Shown here in pieces: positions 32,484 through 43,502 of a stretch of DNA of 64,000 nucleotides. Made by a program: the position numbers and the translations under genes. Numbering within the stretch: position 1 is the first letter of the stretch; each line of letters begins with the position of its first letter. Source of the DNA: Sacculina carcini (Eukaryota; Arthropoda; Thecostraca; Sacculinidae); contig OU696581.1 of NCBI GenBank assembly GCA_916048095.2, positions 6,801,766 to 6,865,765 on the forward strand, read 5' to 3'. The notes under the pieces were generated by a model, which saw only the letters and a program-made list of their open reading frames with translations, made no database searches and was not told the origin of the DNA.

Positions 32484-32943
32484 AATTGCTGCCAATAATA
32501 TTCGTTTGATACAAATATGTGTCACTTGAATTCAAATGTAAATTATTTAGTCTTAGCGTTTTAAAAAGTTTAGTATTCAATTTACATAATTAACTATTTA
32601 AGATAATGATATTTGCCGGCAAATACTGCACTCTGAACACAAGGGAGACTTCACTTGAGTTTTTTATCACTCACACGTAATCTTTCTATTTACGTGTATT
32701 GTGCATTTTTTCATCCGGTATTAGATGTATCTTTCCACATTGAGTTGATTGGGTGTATTTCTTCTGCTCCGAGTATCGCCTTGGTTTATTGGGTCCAACA
32801 TCTCTGTCTGTTTTGTCTAATTATGATGAAATAAAGTCAAATTTGAAATATCATCTGTTGTACTCCTATGATTTTGAAGCGAATTGTTTTCGTATACGCT
32901 TTATCGCTTGACTATCGATGCAAATCACTTATCGATCTTACAG
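32484..32943. other. AT-rich region upstream of the SNARE gene
   Basis: About 460 bp without coding signal. It ends in CTTATCGATCTTACAG directly before the SNAP29-like ATG, which looks like an acceptor. The gene may therefore have a non-coding first exon further upstream. No promoter box is obvious. Confidence 0.4.
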
Positions 32944-34597
32944 ATGTCGTCCAATCGCTACATTTCCGATCCCAACGTGCCTTTCTTCAGCGTCGACGAT
33001 TCGCTCGATGACGAGACGTTTTTGCGACAGTCGCGGCAAGCCTCCGATGATAGCGGCTACTTGTTGGCCGGCCGTCGGTCCGGAGGCGCAGCGGCGACCG
33101 TCGAGGAGCGTCTGGCGCAACGACAGCAGCAGCTGGCGGCCGAGCGACAGCTGGTGGAGCAGCGGACGGCGGCGGCCGCCCAGCGCTCGCTAGGTGTGCT
33201 GCATGAGTCGGAGCAAGTGGGCCTACAGACGGCCGATGTGAGTGGTGCCTTGATTCATACTGAAAACATCACATGTCGACCCGCCTCAATGACAGGTTAA
33301 CCCGTTACCTCCCATAGTTATATTGAGCACTACAAGTTTTATATTGTCAAGCTTGTATGTGAGTAAATTTCAAGCTAACCTTTTCAAAATGGAGACGTTC
33401 AAGGAAACGTTCCTCATAAACATGGCCTAATGATTAAATATGTGCTAATAATAGACAAAAGTCTGCAATATACGATCATTTTAATTGATCTCATGAGATC
33501 GCCGGGAGGTAATGGGTGAACATTCTCACTCGCTTTTGTAGCAGATTCTTATGCTGAATTATGAATCATATAAGTATTAATGGATTTTTTGGACCATGTC
33601 CGGTTGAAGAGTATTTTATGCCTGGATCCACACAGCCAGTTGGCGTAATGGCAATTTTAGTTGTTATTTTGTGTTAAAATACCTGCTATCCTTGCCATCC
33701 CCTCTTACTCCACCTTTTCGACGCCACTAGCCCTCATTGTTATTTGCTCTTTCTTGTGCCCCCACCTACTGGTACTTGTTCGATAATTTTGTTCATTAAC
33801 TCTATAATTGCCATTTGAGATGCGCCCTCTCCAAAATTGTGTTATATACTGTCATTACTGCCCGTATATAAGAGCGTGCACATGTATGTGTATATATACA
33901 TGTACTTGTATAATGCTTGTCCACTTACTCCACGTCCACTTAATCTTTCTTCTGCTTATTATCTTGTATGTTATTGACTTTATTGAACAGCTCATTTTGA
34001 CTCTCCCCTGCCGAGCAACTTAATTCTATTTTCCTTTTTTTCTCGGCCATTGGTATGATATTGTGAACGAAACTCAATAACTAAAATGTATTACAGACAG
34101 GCGCGCGTTGGCATCACTGCCCCACGCGCGCCTTCAAGGCGTCACACTCCAATCGCACCACGAACAAGACTCCCGTACTCACACCGTGACACGGTGTGAA
34201 CCTGGGAGTTTATTTCTGTTACAGTTATATTTCGCGCCTCTGATTACTTTGTGCGCTATAGCAAATACATTTGTTGTTGTTGTTTTAGGCCACAGTCGCG
34301 CATATACACGCATATATACTAGTGATAACTATATCGAGTCAATTGGAGTTTTGCGACATCTTTCCATGATATCATCGCGATATATAGTGGCAGTGAAGCG
34401 GCCATACTTACACTTGGTCAGGCACAAACGTTGACCTTATGAGCGCAGCAGTATCGAGTGTAAGCACGCGTGCGCCGAACTCAGTATGAAGATACTGAAA
34501 CATGTTATGACGATAGTGCGGATTATTAATTATTTCGCACTATCCAATATATCTAGACTTTTCTACACTGTTAGCCCTACAATATCCTCCCCTAACT

Positions 34598-34688
<91 letters not shown>

Positions 34689-36678
34689 TCAGGACTTGGT
34701 GTGCCAGCGGGAACAGTTGGAGCGGACTGAGTCGCGGCTGGACGATATCAACGCGTCACTCAACACCAGCCAGAAACACATCAACAACATCAAGGTGTGT
34801 GCGGCCCGTTTGTGTTAGATTTTATGTGCGCAGGCGATGTGTCACATAAGCAAATGTTTTGTATGTCATGCCAGAGGTTTGGTATGCACGGTCGTATGAT
34901 TCAACAGTGTATGTGCTAGCAGCTTTTCTGTCTATACCTCGAATTATACGTTCTTCTGGATACATCCAAGTTGCGCTTCAACGAGTCGTCACAGATTTTA
35001 ACATCAAAAGTTGGGAGCATTATACTTGAGTATGTGAGAAATCCCAGTTTGCAAAGGCAAATTCTGTGTAAGGGGAGATCAAATTATGTAATACATTTTA
35101 TTGGTACGTTTGTAGTATTTTATCAATCAATATAATACACAAAATATGTAATTATAATACAAAGAATATATAATTTAATCAGTGAATATAATTAAAAAAA
35201 TCTAAGAATTCAGGGAGCGTTATACTTATATATAAAAAGCAGTTTTTTCTATTCAAACGTGGAGGGAGCATTATACTTGGGTGAATACGGTGTATGTGTG
35301 TGTGTGTGTGTGTGTGTACAGAGCGTTTTCAGTAGTTTGCGGAGCTACTTTGGCGGTCGCAACGCAACAACAACAACAACAACATCAACGACAACAGCAA
35401 CAGCAACATCGCCAGTGGTGGGGGGTGCAGTTAACACGCCGCGCGACAACCAGTCGCACCCGACACTGGTGGCCAGGGGTGTGGAAGTGTCATCAGTGCA
35501 GTGCCAGCGTCAGGCCGGTCGTGATGGCAGTGCCGGCGACTATGACACAGCGTTCAACCACACTTTGGGTGCGGCAAACACGCACACACACACACACTTA
35601 CTCACTAAAAATCACTACACCTACACATTACTAGGGTTTGCACTTTTGTGATGGTATAAAAATAGTAATTTTCGCAAAACAATGCCCATTTTCAAGCGAA
35701 AGTAACATAAAATGTAATTTCCACTTTAAAATATTGTCCATATATATAATTGTATATGTTGCGCCTGAAATTAATTTATTATGTTGATAATTGTAATTAC
35801 ACAAATCTCATATTCAACATGTTATGATTCACTCGAACACTATATACAGGTATAATATTAACGCCAGTAACGTTAACAAGTAAAATATAACGAGCGTCGC
35901 ACGGCGTTATATCGTTATGTCGTTATGGCGTTATGTCGTGACAGCGTGGCAGCGGGATTCAGAGGATACGCAATAACTCGCTATACATATCAATTCGCTC
36001 CAAGCTAGGTGTGCGTGCAATTGGTTTTTTTGCGAAGCCAGGATTATATATACATGCACTTGATATTTATATCTTTGGAAATTATTCAACACAGATTTCT
36101 CAAATGGCGTCTGTCTGTACTGTATTGCCACGCTCAAAGTGGATCAAGGAATTCGTTGTTAAGTCGAATTATCCCAGTAAAACATGCCTGATAGGAAGAA
36201 AATGTTTTGAGTTGCATGTGAGAAAAACGCTGGTCACAAGTAGTAGCTCGATCGACACAACAAATCGGCTGCTCACTCTAAAAACATCAAATGTAAATGT
36301 AGTTGTAGAATCGAATCACGGGATCATGCGTCGAGGCGAACAAACCCCTACCTTGTACGTACTTACTCTATAATTATCATACTTACTTACATACATACTT
36401 ACTCTATCTTACTTGCTATCATACTCGTACTTACTATCATACTCGTACTTACTATCATACTTGTACTTATTATCATACTTGTACTTATTATCATAGCACA
36501 TGAGCATACTGCACATGTGCTTCTGAATGGCCGCCTGGTATTCTAGTCAGCCATAACTCCTGGCCGTTTCCGCGATATTGTGCGATACGTTCTTGCACGT
36601 GGCTCACCACACATTCATTGTGGGCAACGAACTATGAATCTACCGTGAAATAGAAACGGATACTACACACACACATGC

Positions 36679-36757
<79 letters not shown>

Positions 36758-36924
36758 ATGATATGTGCGCGGGTCTGAGTCGGTTGCAAGGTCTGGCCAC
36801 TGGTCTGCAGACAGAGATTGTCGATCAGAACCAGATGCTGGATCGCATTCAGGAGAAGACCGAGCGAGCCGATATCACAATCAACACACAGAACAAACAA
36901 ATGACGCGCATTCTAAAAAAATGA
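32944..36924 (+). CDS. SNAP29: SNAP29-type SNARE protein, four coding exons
   Basis: Exons: 32944-33237, 34693-34794, 35322-35568, 36758-36924 (stop TGA), which join in phase to 269 residues, close to the roughly 258 of human SNAP29. SNAP29 is a soluble Qb/Qc SNARE acting in membrane fusion, including autophagosome-lysosome fusion. An acidic N-terminus (FFSVDDSLDDETF) precedes a Gln/Glu-rich coiled-coil (EERLAQRQQQLAAERQ). The first SNARE helix spans exons 1-3 (LHESEQVGLQTAD, REQLERTESRL), and the second is in exon 4 (LQTEIVDQNQMLDRI, with the zero-layer Gln). There is no membrane anchor and no cysteine cluster. The linker in exon 3 is Thr-rich (a CAA/ACA repeat). I see no NPF motif. All splice sites are GT-AG. 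Confidence 0.9.
33238..34600. other. SNARE gene intron 1
   Basis: Donor GTGAGT at 33238. No coding signal. A short near-palindrome (ACACCGTGACACGGTGTGAA) lies near 34180. Nothing else recognised. Confidence 0.6.
34601..34684 (+). repeat. (GT)n directly before SNARE exon 2 acceptor
   Basis: About 42 GT units followed by TTTGTCAG and exon 2. They replace the usual pyrimidine tract with an alternating purine-pyrimidine run. Confidence 0.95.
34795..35293. other. SNARE gene intron 2, AT-rich
   Basis: Donor GTGTGT. The words GGAGCATTATACTT (about 35008), GGGAGCGTTATACTT (about 35215) and GGGAGCATTATACTT (about 35264) form three copies of a short direct repeat of unknown meaning. Confidence 0.55.
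35294..35317 (+). repeat. (GT)n directly before SNARE exon 3 acceptor
   Basis: About 12 GT units ending ACAG at the exon 3 boundary (35321). Confidence 0.95.
35569..36678. other. SNARE gene intron 3
   Basis: Donor GTGCGG, which interrupts a codon after its first base. Contains CA-rich and ACTATCATACTCGTACTT-type repeats (36380-36500). No coding signal. Confidence 0.55.
36679..36754 (+). repeat. (GT)n directly before SNARE exon 4 acceptor
   Basis: About 38 GT units ending CAG at the exon 4 boundary (36757). Short ACAC runs lie just upstream at 36665-36674. Confidence 0.95.
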
Positions 36925-38157
36925 CGCCCCGTTTCATTGCTACGTTTTCTGGTTGGTTTATCATTGGTCATCATCCTCTTAAAATGTCAAATGTATAAAC
37001 TATATATTAGGGCTCATGTTATGCATCGTTTATTGTATGTTTGTGTCTATTTCGTGTTCGTTTAATACTTCACTCTGTGTGCCAATGATCCTGCTTTGAA
37101 TAGGGTCATATGGATGATCCTTCTTGATGATTATTGATCATTGTTGATCGTTCGTTCTTCGATATCATTTGTTTTTCAATTAGTATTGGTCTTTCGTTCT
37201 TTTTCTTCGGACTGGTGTTTATTCTCTACAATTTCGGTGTTCTTGGTTATTGGTATTCGGTTTGTCAACTGTACCCAGTAGGTATATGCAGATGTGTATG
37301 TATATTTGTATACGTTTGTACGTGTATGTGCTTGTGCTTGCGTGTGTGTGGGTGCGTGTGTGTGGGTGTGCTTATCGGTGTGTGCTTATGTGTTTCATAA
37401 GCAAATTGCAATATTATATAGCACATTTAATTTGTTGTGTCGAAGCGTTGCGTGCGGATCGGGGAGGGATATTTCTGTGAGACCCATATAGAAAATATTC
37501 ATTGGAGGTTGCTGTTGTGTATGTATGTGTGTGTTTGGTGTATGTGTCTTGCTGTTGTATGTGAGTGTGTGTGTGTACGTGGGAGATTATAGCAGACACA
37601 TTCGCCTATGCACCCATCCAGGTGCGCTCGCGTTTGATGTTTGATTAAAGTACATATATGATATGATATATGTGTATCTTCAACGTTTCAGCTCTTGATA
37701 ATTATCCTTCAACGCTATATTGTCAATACATTGTGTACTATATTTGCCGTATTGCTTCTTTTTCAGAAGGCCTGTTGTGTTCATTTGTATGGTGACATTG
37801 TGCACGAACACACTGATTCTGGGAGCCCACATGAACGAGGTTATAATTGTAGTTTCAATCAGGTTCCGAACGCTGACATTCGCTCGGTGTAGATCTGTAG
37901 TGTTATTATGAGGTTAAAATCGCATCATCACAACGACACCATCTGATAGACCAGACCAAATTCTCAATGATTATGCTCGCCGAAAATCGGCTCAATCGTA
38001 GGCGTGTGACATGATATGCTGAATTGCCTGCACGACGAAATGAGAGCATGCGTCTAGTTATGAGGGAGCTTAGGTCAGTTGGAGCAACTTTCAAGAGAAC
38101 ACAAGATTTACCACAGTGAAGGCTAATTTGTTATCACATGCACGTGACTGGTGCACG
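36925..38157. other. Downstream of SNARE gene, with ATTAAA near 37644
   Basis: GT-rich, low-complexity sequence at 37290-37400 and 37510-37580. ATTAAA at about 37644-37649 is a possible poly(A) signal for the SNARE transcript. No other gene recognised. Confidence 0.4.
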
Positions 38158-39171
38158 TCATCGCTCGTAACCCATCATGAGCCACGAGCTGAGCATGCCT
38201 GGTTTCATGTTGCCATGTCCTCGTATCTTGAGACGGTGCTGCATCGCGCCTTTCAGCCGACCTTTCACTCGGTCGCGAAAACCTCGCAGTGCGCCGAACT
38301 TGCCGTCAAAATGGCGGTGGAACAGACGCTTCACCTTGTCGATGAACCGCTCCTTGGTCTCCAGGCCGTCTTCTGACGTCGGCTTCACAGCGACGGCATG
38401 GCCAGTAGGCTCGGTCGTTACTGGTGCCGGCAATAAGGTGCTTGCTGTCGCCGGATGCGTCAATCTGACAGACTGTGCCGGCGGTGACAGGTAGCTCCCG
38501 CTGACGTGCGTCTGTGTCAACTGCTGGTCGCCGGGACAAGGCCAGCTGTCGCATCCCTGCAGATGTTGCACCGCTTGTCCCATGCTACTCGCCGCTGCGG
38601 CAAACACGGCATCCGACTGCGGCGTTGTGGGCGGAGAACACGGCGGAGCCGGCCAGAAGGCATTAGTAGTTGCTGACCGACGAGGAGATCTTCGTGTATC
38701 GGCGAGACGACCGCGCAGCAACATCTTGGAACCCGTACTGCTGATACCTCGGCTGGTGGAGGAGGACACATATACAGCCTGGGCGTCGTTGACGTGCAGT
38801 GTATGTTGTGGCAGTTGGTTGTCGACGGTGCGATGTTGGGTGTCACCGACGGGCAGCCGATAAAAACGGCGGCCCTGGTGCAACACCGGCGAAACCTCGA
38901 CGTATCCGACACAGTGCGGCGACGTGGACACAGCAGGCACCGTCTCGATGCCCACAACTGATGGTCGACGGCTGGGTGGCCGTTGTCCTGCCGTCATCTG
39001 CACGTGCCAATCGAGTGAGGTGGCTAGTGAGCGAGTTGGACGCCAGGATGCCATGGCGTCGGACAGCGGCGGTGGCGGTTCTGCAGGCTGCTGCCGCCAC
39101 AGGCAATGGTGTACCGACGGCAGCATTGTCGCTAGCAGTGCAGTCAGCAGCGTTGTGCTGCCGGGCACTAT
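38158..39171 (-). CDS. Last exon of an unrecognised host gene
   Basis: GC-rich minus-strand frame of about 338 codons ending in TGA at 38160-38158. The frame extends slightly upstream of 39171, but an acceptor (ACTCTACAG, 39180-39172) and no suitable upstream ATG suggest that the exon starts at 39171. The start has a hydrophobic stretch (LLTALLATMLPSV), possibly the C-terminal part of a signal or membrane segment. The middle is Pro/Ser/Thr-rich. The C-terminus is strongly basic and helical (ERFIDKVKRLFHRHF, FRDRVKGRLKGAM). I recognise no domain. Its GC richness and codon bias differ from the flanking AT-rich DNA, which supports real coding. Confidence 0.55.
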   Translation of the reverse strand: MVPGSTTLLTALLATMLPSVHHCLWRQQPAEPPPPLSDAMASWRPTRSLATSLDWHVQMTAGQRPPSRRPSVVGIETVPAVSTSPHCVGYVEVSPVLHQGRRFYRLPVGDTQHRTVDNQLPQHTLHVNDAQAVYVSSSTSRGISSTGSKMLLRGRLADTRRSPRRSATTNAFWPAPPCSPPTTPQSDAVFAAAASSMGQAVQHLQGCDSWPCPGDQQLTQTHVSGSYLSPPAQSVRLTHPATASTLLPAPVTTEPTGHAVAVKPTSEDGLETKERFIDKVKRLFHRHFDGKFGALRGFRDRVKGRLKGAMQHRLKIRGHGNMKPGMLSSWLMMGYER

Positions 39172-39201
39172 CTGTAGAGTGAATGCATCAGGTGGAATCA
39201 C

Positions 39202-39299
39202 ATGCGCGAGAGGAAGAGGTGGTCTCCCTGAAAAGGTCTCTTGCGTGATTTATCTTGTTCTTAACGATACAAGAGTGTTTGAACAACGAACATCTAGTA
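39202..39299. other. Upstream of the host exon, intron-like
   Basis: Presumed intron of the gene above. No other signal. Confidence 0.3.
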
Positions 39300-39551
39300 C
39301 AGTGGTTCTTGACCTTTTTCTCTGATTCCCCACTTCTTAATGAGTCATCTCTTCATTTTACACAACAGCGCTGATAATTTCAATAAATTCAATTGTTACA
39401 TCAAAGTATATGTCAGGTCATTAGATACAAAAATAAACGAATATTAATTGATAAAAACACACATTTGTCCTTCTGTCCGACCTTTAGCTTCCACTTGGCA
39501 ACTCTTCCATTCCCCACTAGTGGAAAATCCCCCACAGATTTAGAACCACTG
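39300..39551. mobile_element. hAT-type MITE, 252 bp
   Basis: Inverted ends: CAGTGGTTCTTGACC at the left and GATTTAGAACCACTG at the right. Flanks ATCTAGTA and TTCTAGCA agree at six of eight positions, a decayed 8-bp target duplication. No coding capacity. Confidence 0.7.
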
Positions 39552-40582
39552 TTCTAGCATGACGTAGGAGAAAATAATTTATTGATTATTAGTGATTTTC
39601 GCTCTGCTATTGTCTTCGATTTGATGCATCGCTGGTCTATTCTGACAGTTTCGTAACAGACACTCACTCTGTGCAGTGAAACATGGAGCGACATAGTAGT
39701 GGTGACAGTGATGACATAGTTGAACTATTGGATGATAAGCCGTGGTACGAGGCGAGAATAACGCTATTGGACCTCGAGCTGTTTTAATAAAGAGGTATAT
39801 GTAAACGTTAATTTGTGCATTTTGCAGTTGTGTTCAGTTTCGCAGATTCATAGAGAACAAAACATGGGTGCCCTTTGAAAACAAGCTTGCCAACTTTAAC
39901 CATTAACCCGAGCTCTACTCGTGCAAAAACTTGGTACTCGTTTTGGTGGTAATTTATCTGGGTGTTTTCATCAATTTTACTCACATTGGCTGACGTTCGC
40001 ATGCTACTTGCACTTCACCTAGCTCAGGTGCGCTCGTAAACTGTCAACTCGTCACATTAGCGATGCACTGTCAAAAATTCCTCGGGTGAAGCAGCGTGCC
40101 TTGACAACACGTGGAGAAACGAACGTACGCACAGCTTGCGCATACTCGAATAAACCACGTGTGACGAACTGGGGTCTATTTATGCGCGCGCCACAGCGCA
40201 GAGGTCGCCCGATGTGTTCACGTCGCGCAATGTGACACTACGTCTGTGAGTCGTCATTAGCAAGCAGTGCATAAACCCCAGTGAAAAACCAGGATTCAAC
40301 GTTGCTGGTTATGCCAACATTAGTGTATGTTCTATAACAGGTTCAATTACATAACCGCCTGTGAGCCACTAATAGAGTAGAATTGGGTCAAAAACAGATA
40401 AAAATATAACGCAGATATGTGCGGGCATCGATTATATTGATGTTTGTTTCAATTGTAATGTCGAATTCGTGTCCAGCGCACAAACATGCAGAAGGATACA
40501 TGGTGAATGCCTCACTCAATGCACCTTGACGTGATGTATTGACCATCCCTTAACTCATGTTGTTCGCAGCATCTTCGCAATG
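39552..40582. other. Intergenic, nothing recognised
   Basis: About 1 kb with no coding signal, repeat array or terminal repeats I can see. Confidence 0.4.
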
Positions 40583-41040
40583 TCACGGTGAAACACATCT
40601 TTCCGTTGATATACTTAGATGCACACATACATACACATGCACACACATGCATGGAACACATACATGTAGCAACACCAGAAACAACAAAAGTAAAAAACTT
40701 ACAAAGAAGTAATTGAATGAGAGACAGTCAAAGAAGAGATAAGAGATATTGACGAATATGGTAAGATAAAACCCCGAGGGAAATTGGAACGAAGATATGC
40801 GGAGGGAACTGTAGAGATGAGAACCAAAAAGAGAATGACTTTGAGAACGACGGAGACTCGCACAAGGACAGAGAAGAAAAAAGTGGCGACGATAGACTAC
40901 ATTCAACATTCAGTGGGAGTGAGATCGGCAAAAAAGGCTGACGAGCATCATGGAGGCGTTTATAAATGAGGCAACATACACTATAATGAATTCGAGGGAA
41001 TATATAAATCCAGCGGAGTTGGCGAGTAAGCGAGAGCTGT
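40583..41040 (-). pseudogene. CR1-like LINE ORF2 C-terminal remnant
   Basis: Minus-strand frames with IFPRIHYSVCCLIYKRLHDARQP parallel the ORF2 end of the CR1 at 48013-50889 (IIPRIHFKICCLVYKLLHDPRQP). The following downstream sequence also matches in general form. Both frames carry shifts. Decayed 3' fragment. An ACACAC-rich run follows. Confidence 0.7.
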
Positions 41041-41062
41041 GACAACAGGGAATAGTATATAA

Positions 41063-41449
41063 CAGTGTTTTTCAACGTGAGCAATATGGCCCCTTTGGGG
41101 GCCACGGGAATTTTCTGAGGGGCCATGGGACGAAATTTAAAAAATGGTGGCCACCATATTTTCTCACGGGCCACGAAACATTGTTGAAACAGTTTAATAG
41201 GTTATATTATTGTTGTCGATGTTGTGAATTTAAATCGTGTGTTCCGATTGTAGCGTTGCTTCGGTTGTCGGTGAAAATAGTCACCAGCTTACATGAGCTA
41301 ATCCTATGGAGAAGTCACGTCGCAACGATCCACGATGCGTGTATGGGGCCACAAAGACTTCTAGGGGGCCACTGACAGTTTCTGAGGGGCCACAAGGACT
41401 CACATTGTGTTTAAGGGAGCCACGGCAAGAAAAAGGTTGAGAACCACTG
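41063..41449. mobile_element. hAT-type MITE, 387 bp, with perfect 8-bp duplication
   Basis: GTATATAA flanks both ends (41055-41062 and 41450-41457). The ends are CAGTGTTTTTCAACGTGAG and GGTTGAGAACCACTG. Both ends are clearly related to the ends of the hAT element at 44609-52929 (CAGGGGTTCTCAACC and GTTGAGAGCCACTG), with the GGCCCCTTTGGGGGCC-type sub-terminal sequence. It is a deletion derivative of that family and probably moved by its transposase. Confidence 0.88.
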
Positions 41450-41457
41450 GTATATAA

Positions 41458-42014
41458 GACAAAACGGCAGGATTAATTTAGGACTCGTTAAAGAACTTTG
41501 AGATGAGAAAGAGGAACATTATAGTATAATCCAGTAGTAGTACAATCCAGAGGATGAGAGCATGGAAAAGTCAGAGAGCAGAGTATCTATCATGAAAAGG
41601 GCCGGTAAGATTGAGTGAACGCATAATGAGACAAGTGAGGCGATAAGCCAACTCGAGCCGAACGCTTCCAAGACAAGTCGGGTAGAATGGTGATTTCATA
41701 ACATTCTCATTTTGAAACAAAAATGAAAAGGCATACATAGTATGGGAATCATAGTTATTACCAGATAATACATAGTTAATACGGGCATAGTTAATACCAC
41801 CGACCTGCGCGGAGAGTTGTTTTCGTAGTCAGTTGTGTTTCTATGTTCTCAAACAGTCAAAATAATTCAATAGCCTTGAATATAAACGACGTGCATCAGA
41901 TGTGAAGCCTAGCGCTCGAAGTATAGCTGATGATACTCTTCTCACACCTTCCGACACTCTGTTCTCACTAACCAACACAAAATTTCTTCCAGGCCAGCAA
42001 AAACTATACTTTTC
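41458..42014. other. Intergenic, nothing recognised
   Basis: No coding signal. Short TAGTTAATAC repeats near 41755-41800. Confidence 0.4.
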
Positions 42015-43430
42015 CTAATAATATAGGATTGTGATTTTTCCAAAGTGCAAATTTTGTCGAGTAATAACAAGTGCCACATCAAATTTGGTCAAAATATTTT
42101 TCCTCAAAAATTCATTTGCCGACTGGAGCAGTACGTTATGTTGTACTGCCATACGTTTATATCCGTAATCATCGATTGAGTAATTCACCGGCAGTTTTGC
42201 TAAAGTTTGTGATATTGCGCCAGTACAGTTCAATTGTACACGCTCACTTTGCCCACTGCTTTGTAAGCGTCTGTTTATTTTCTTTTCGATGCGGTCCTGG
42301 TAGTTAAGAGCATGATCATACAGGCTAGTTTTAGATAGATTGTTGTCACGCTCCAATAAGAACACAATACGTATGTGGTATACTTTCTGTGGCCTAGATG
42401 ATGGTCTCCAATCACGACCATACGATTCGTATGTGTTTACCACCTTGGTCTTGTTGATGCAGTGGCCATTAAGACAGGACAATTGGTCGAGGCAGGAAGT
42501 TCCATCCAGCACCTGAGTATTTTATATTTGTCTATAGACTTGTATTCGGGACTGGTCCTTTCTCAGAATAAAGTACTCTAAACGGTCACATTTCGCGTTC
42601 ACTTGTGAGTGGATCCTATCATTGGTCACCCTCTTTCTTCTCCTTAAGTCAGTAATTATTTGTCTCATAAAATCGAAGTCTGCGCCGGGTGGAATTGTCG
42701 GTGGTTTGTTTTGTGGTATTGATTCGCCCAAGCAATCAATATAGTGCAGTTCAGTTTCAAGCCAGTATGCAGTACTCTTTGAAATTTTGATTATGCCGGA
42801 TGTTGTTGGCGACATGAGGTAGCCTGGGTTCTTTAAATGATGCAGCCCTAATACGTGAAATACTACATGAATGGCTACATCGATGCGATACGGGACCGAA
42901 TCGTCAACGATCGTTAATTTGTCTTGCGTACATACTCCACTCACCGGCGCATTACCTACAATGGGATCATTGTTGCGATTTGTCATAAGCCTCTTTGTAA
43001 GAAAGATCACAAGATCAACTTGATCCAAAATCTTGTTGTCCATTGTTCGTTGTATTTATATATATAAAGATATCTGTACTGATGAACTGTTAGCCTTGAT
43101 GAAGCCAGATGTTTCTCCATAAGCAATTGGCCGACTACTTCTGTTGTATATTTCCGAGTCACGAAACAGGAGAGTGCCCACAGACCGCATTACTAGATCA
43201 GGGTACAGGTGTTTAAGATGCACGTTGATTGCACTCACGTAGCGCCGAGAATAGCTGAGTTTTTCTTCCACATGGTTGTCATCGACATGGTTGTCTTGAA
43301 CATCTATCACCATAAGCACGTCAATCTGCACCTTGTGTCTTGTCATACAGCCATTGGCATGGTGCAACGCTAGAGCAATCAGCAAGGCAGGGTACAGCTT
43401 CACCACGTGGCTTGCAATGATCGCTCGCAT
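42015..43430 (-). pseudogene. Reprolysin-like (M12B) metalloprotease gene, broken
   Basis: One minus-strand frame read from the ATG at 43430. A signal-peptide-like start (LYPALLIALALHHANGC) is followed by a domain with IDVLMVIDV and NVHLKHLYPD. The zinc site is HVVFHVLGLHH. The family consensus is HExxHxxGxxH, so the histidines are kept but the catalytic Glu is Val. Further on come LDGTSCLDQLSCLNGHC, as after an M12B domain, and the start of a second repeat (YHIRIVFLL, AVQHNVLLQSANEFL). Two in-frame TAA codons (43058-43056 and about 42524-42522) split it. Loss of Glu and two stops indicate a relic rather than an active enzyme. Ticks, mites and spiders have many such secreted proteases. Confidence 0.6.
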
Positions 43431-43502
43431 GCACAGACTCAAAATAATTTTGCTGACGTACGCAACAGTACAGCGTTGAAAATGCACACACACAGAACAC
43501 AC

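Noticed and set aside
34170-34200. Palindrome ACACCGTGACACGGTGTGAA as a regulatory element
   Set aside because: A single intronic occurrence with no supporting context.
34604-34849. Cys/Val repeat ORFs on (GT)n
   Set aside because: Microsatellite translation; only 34693-34794 is coding (SNARE exon 2).
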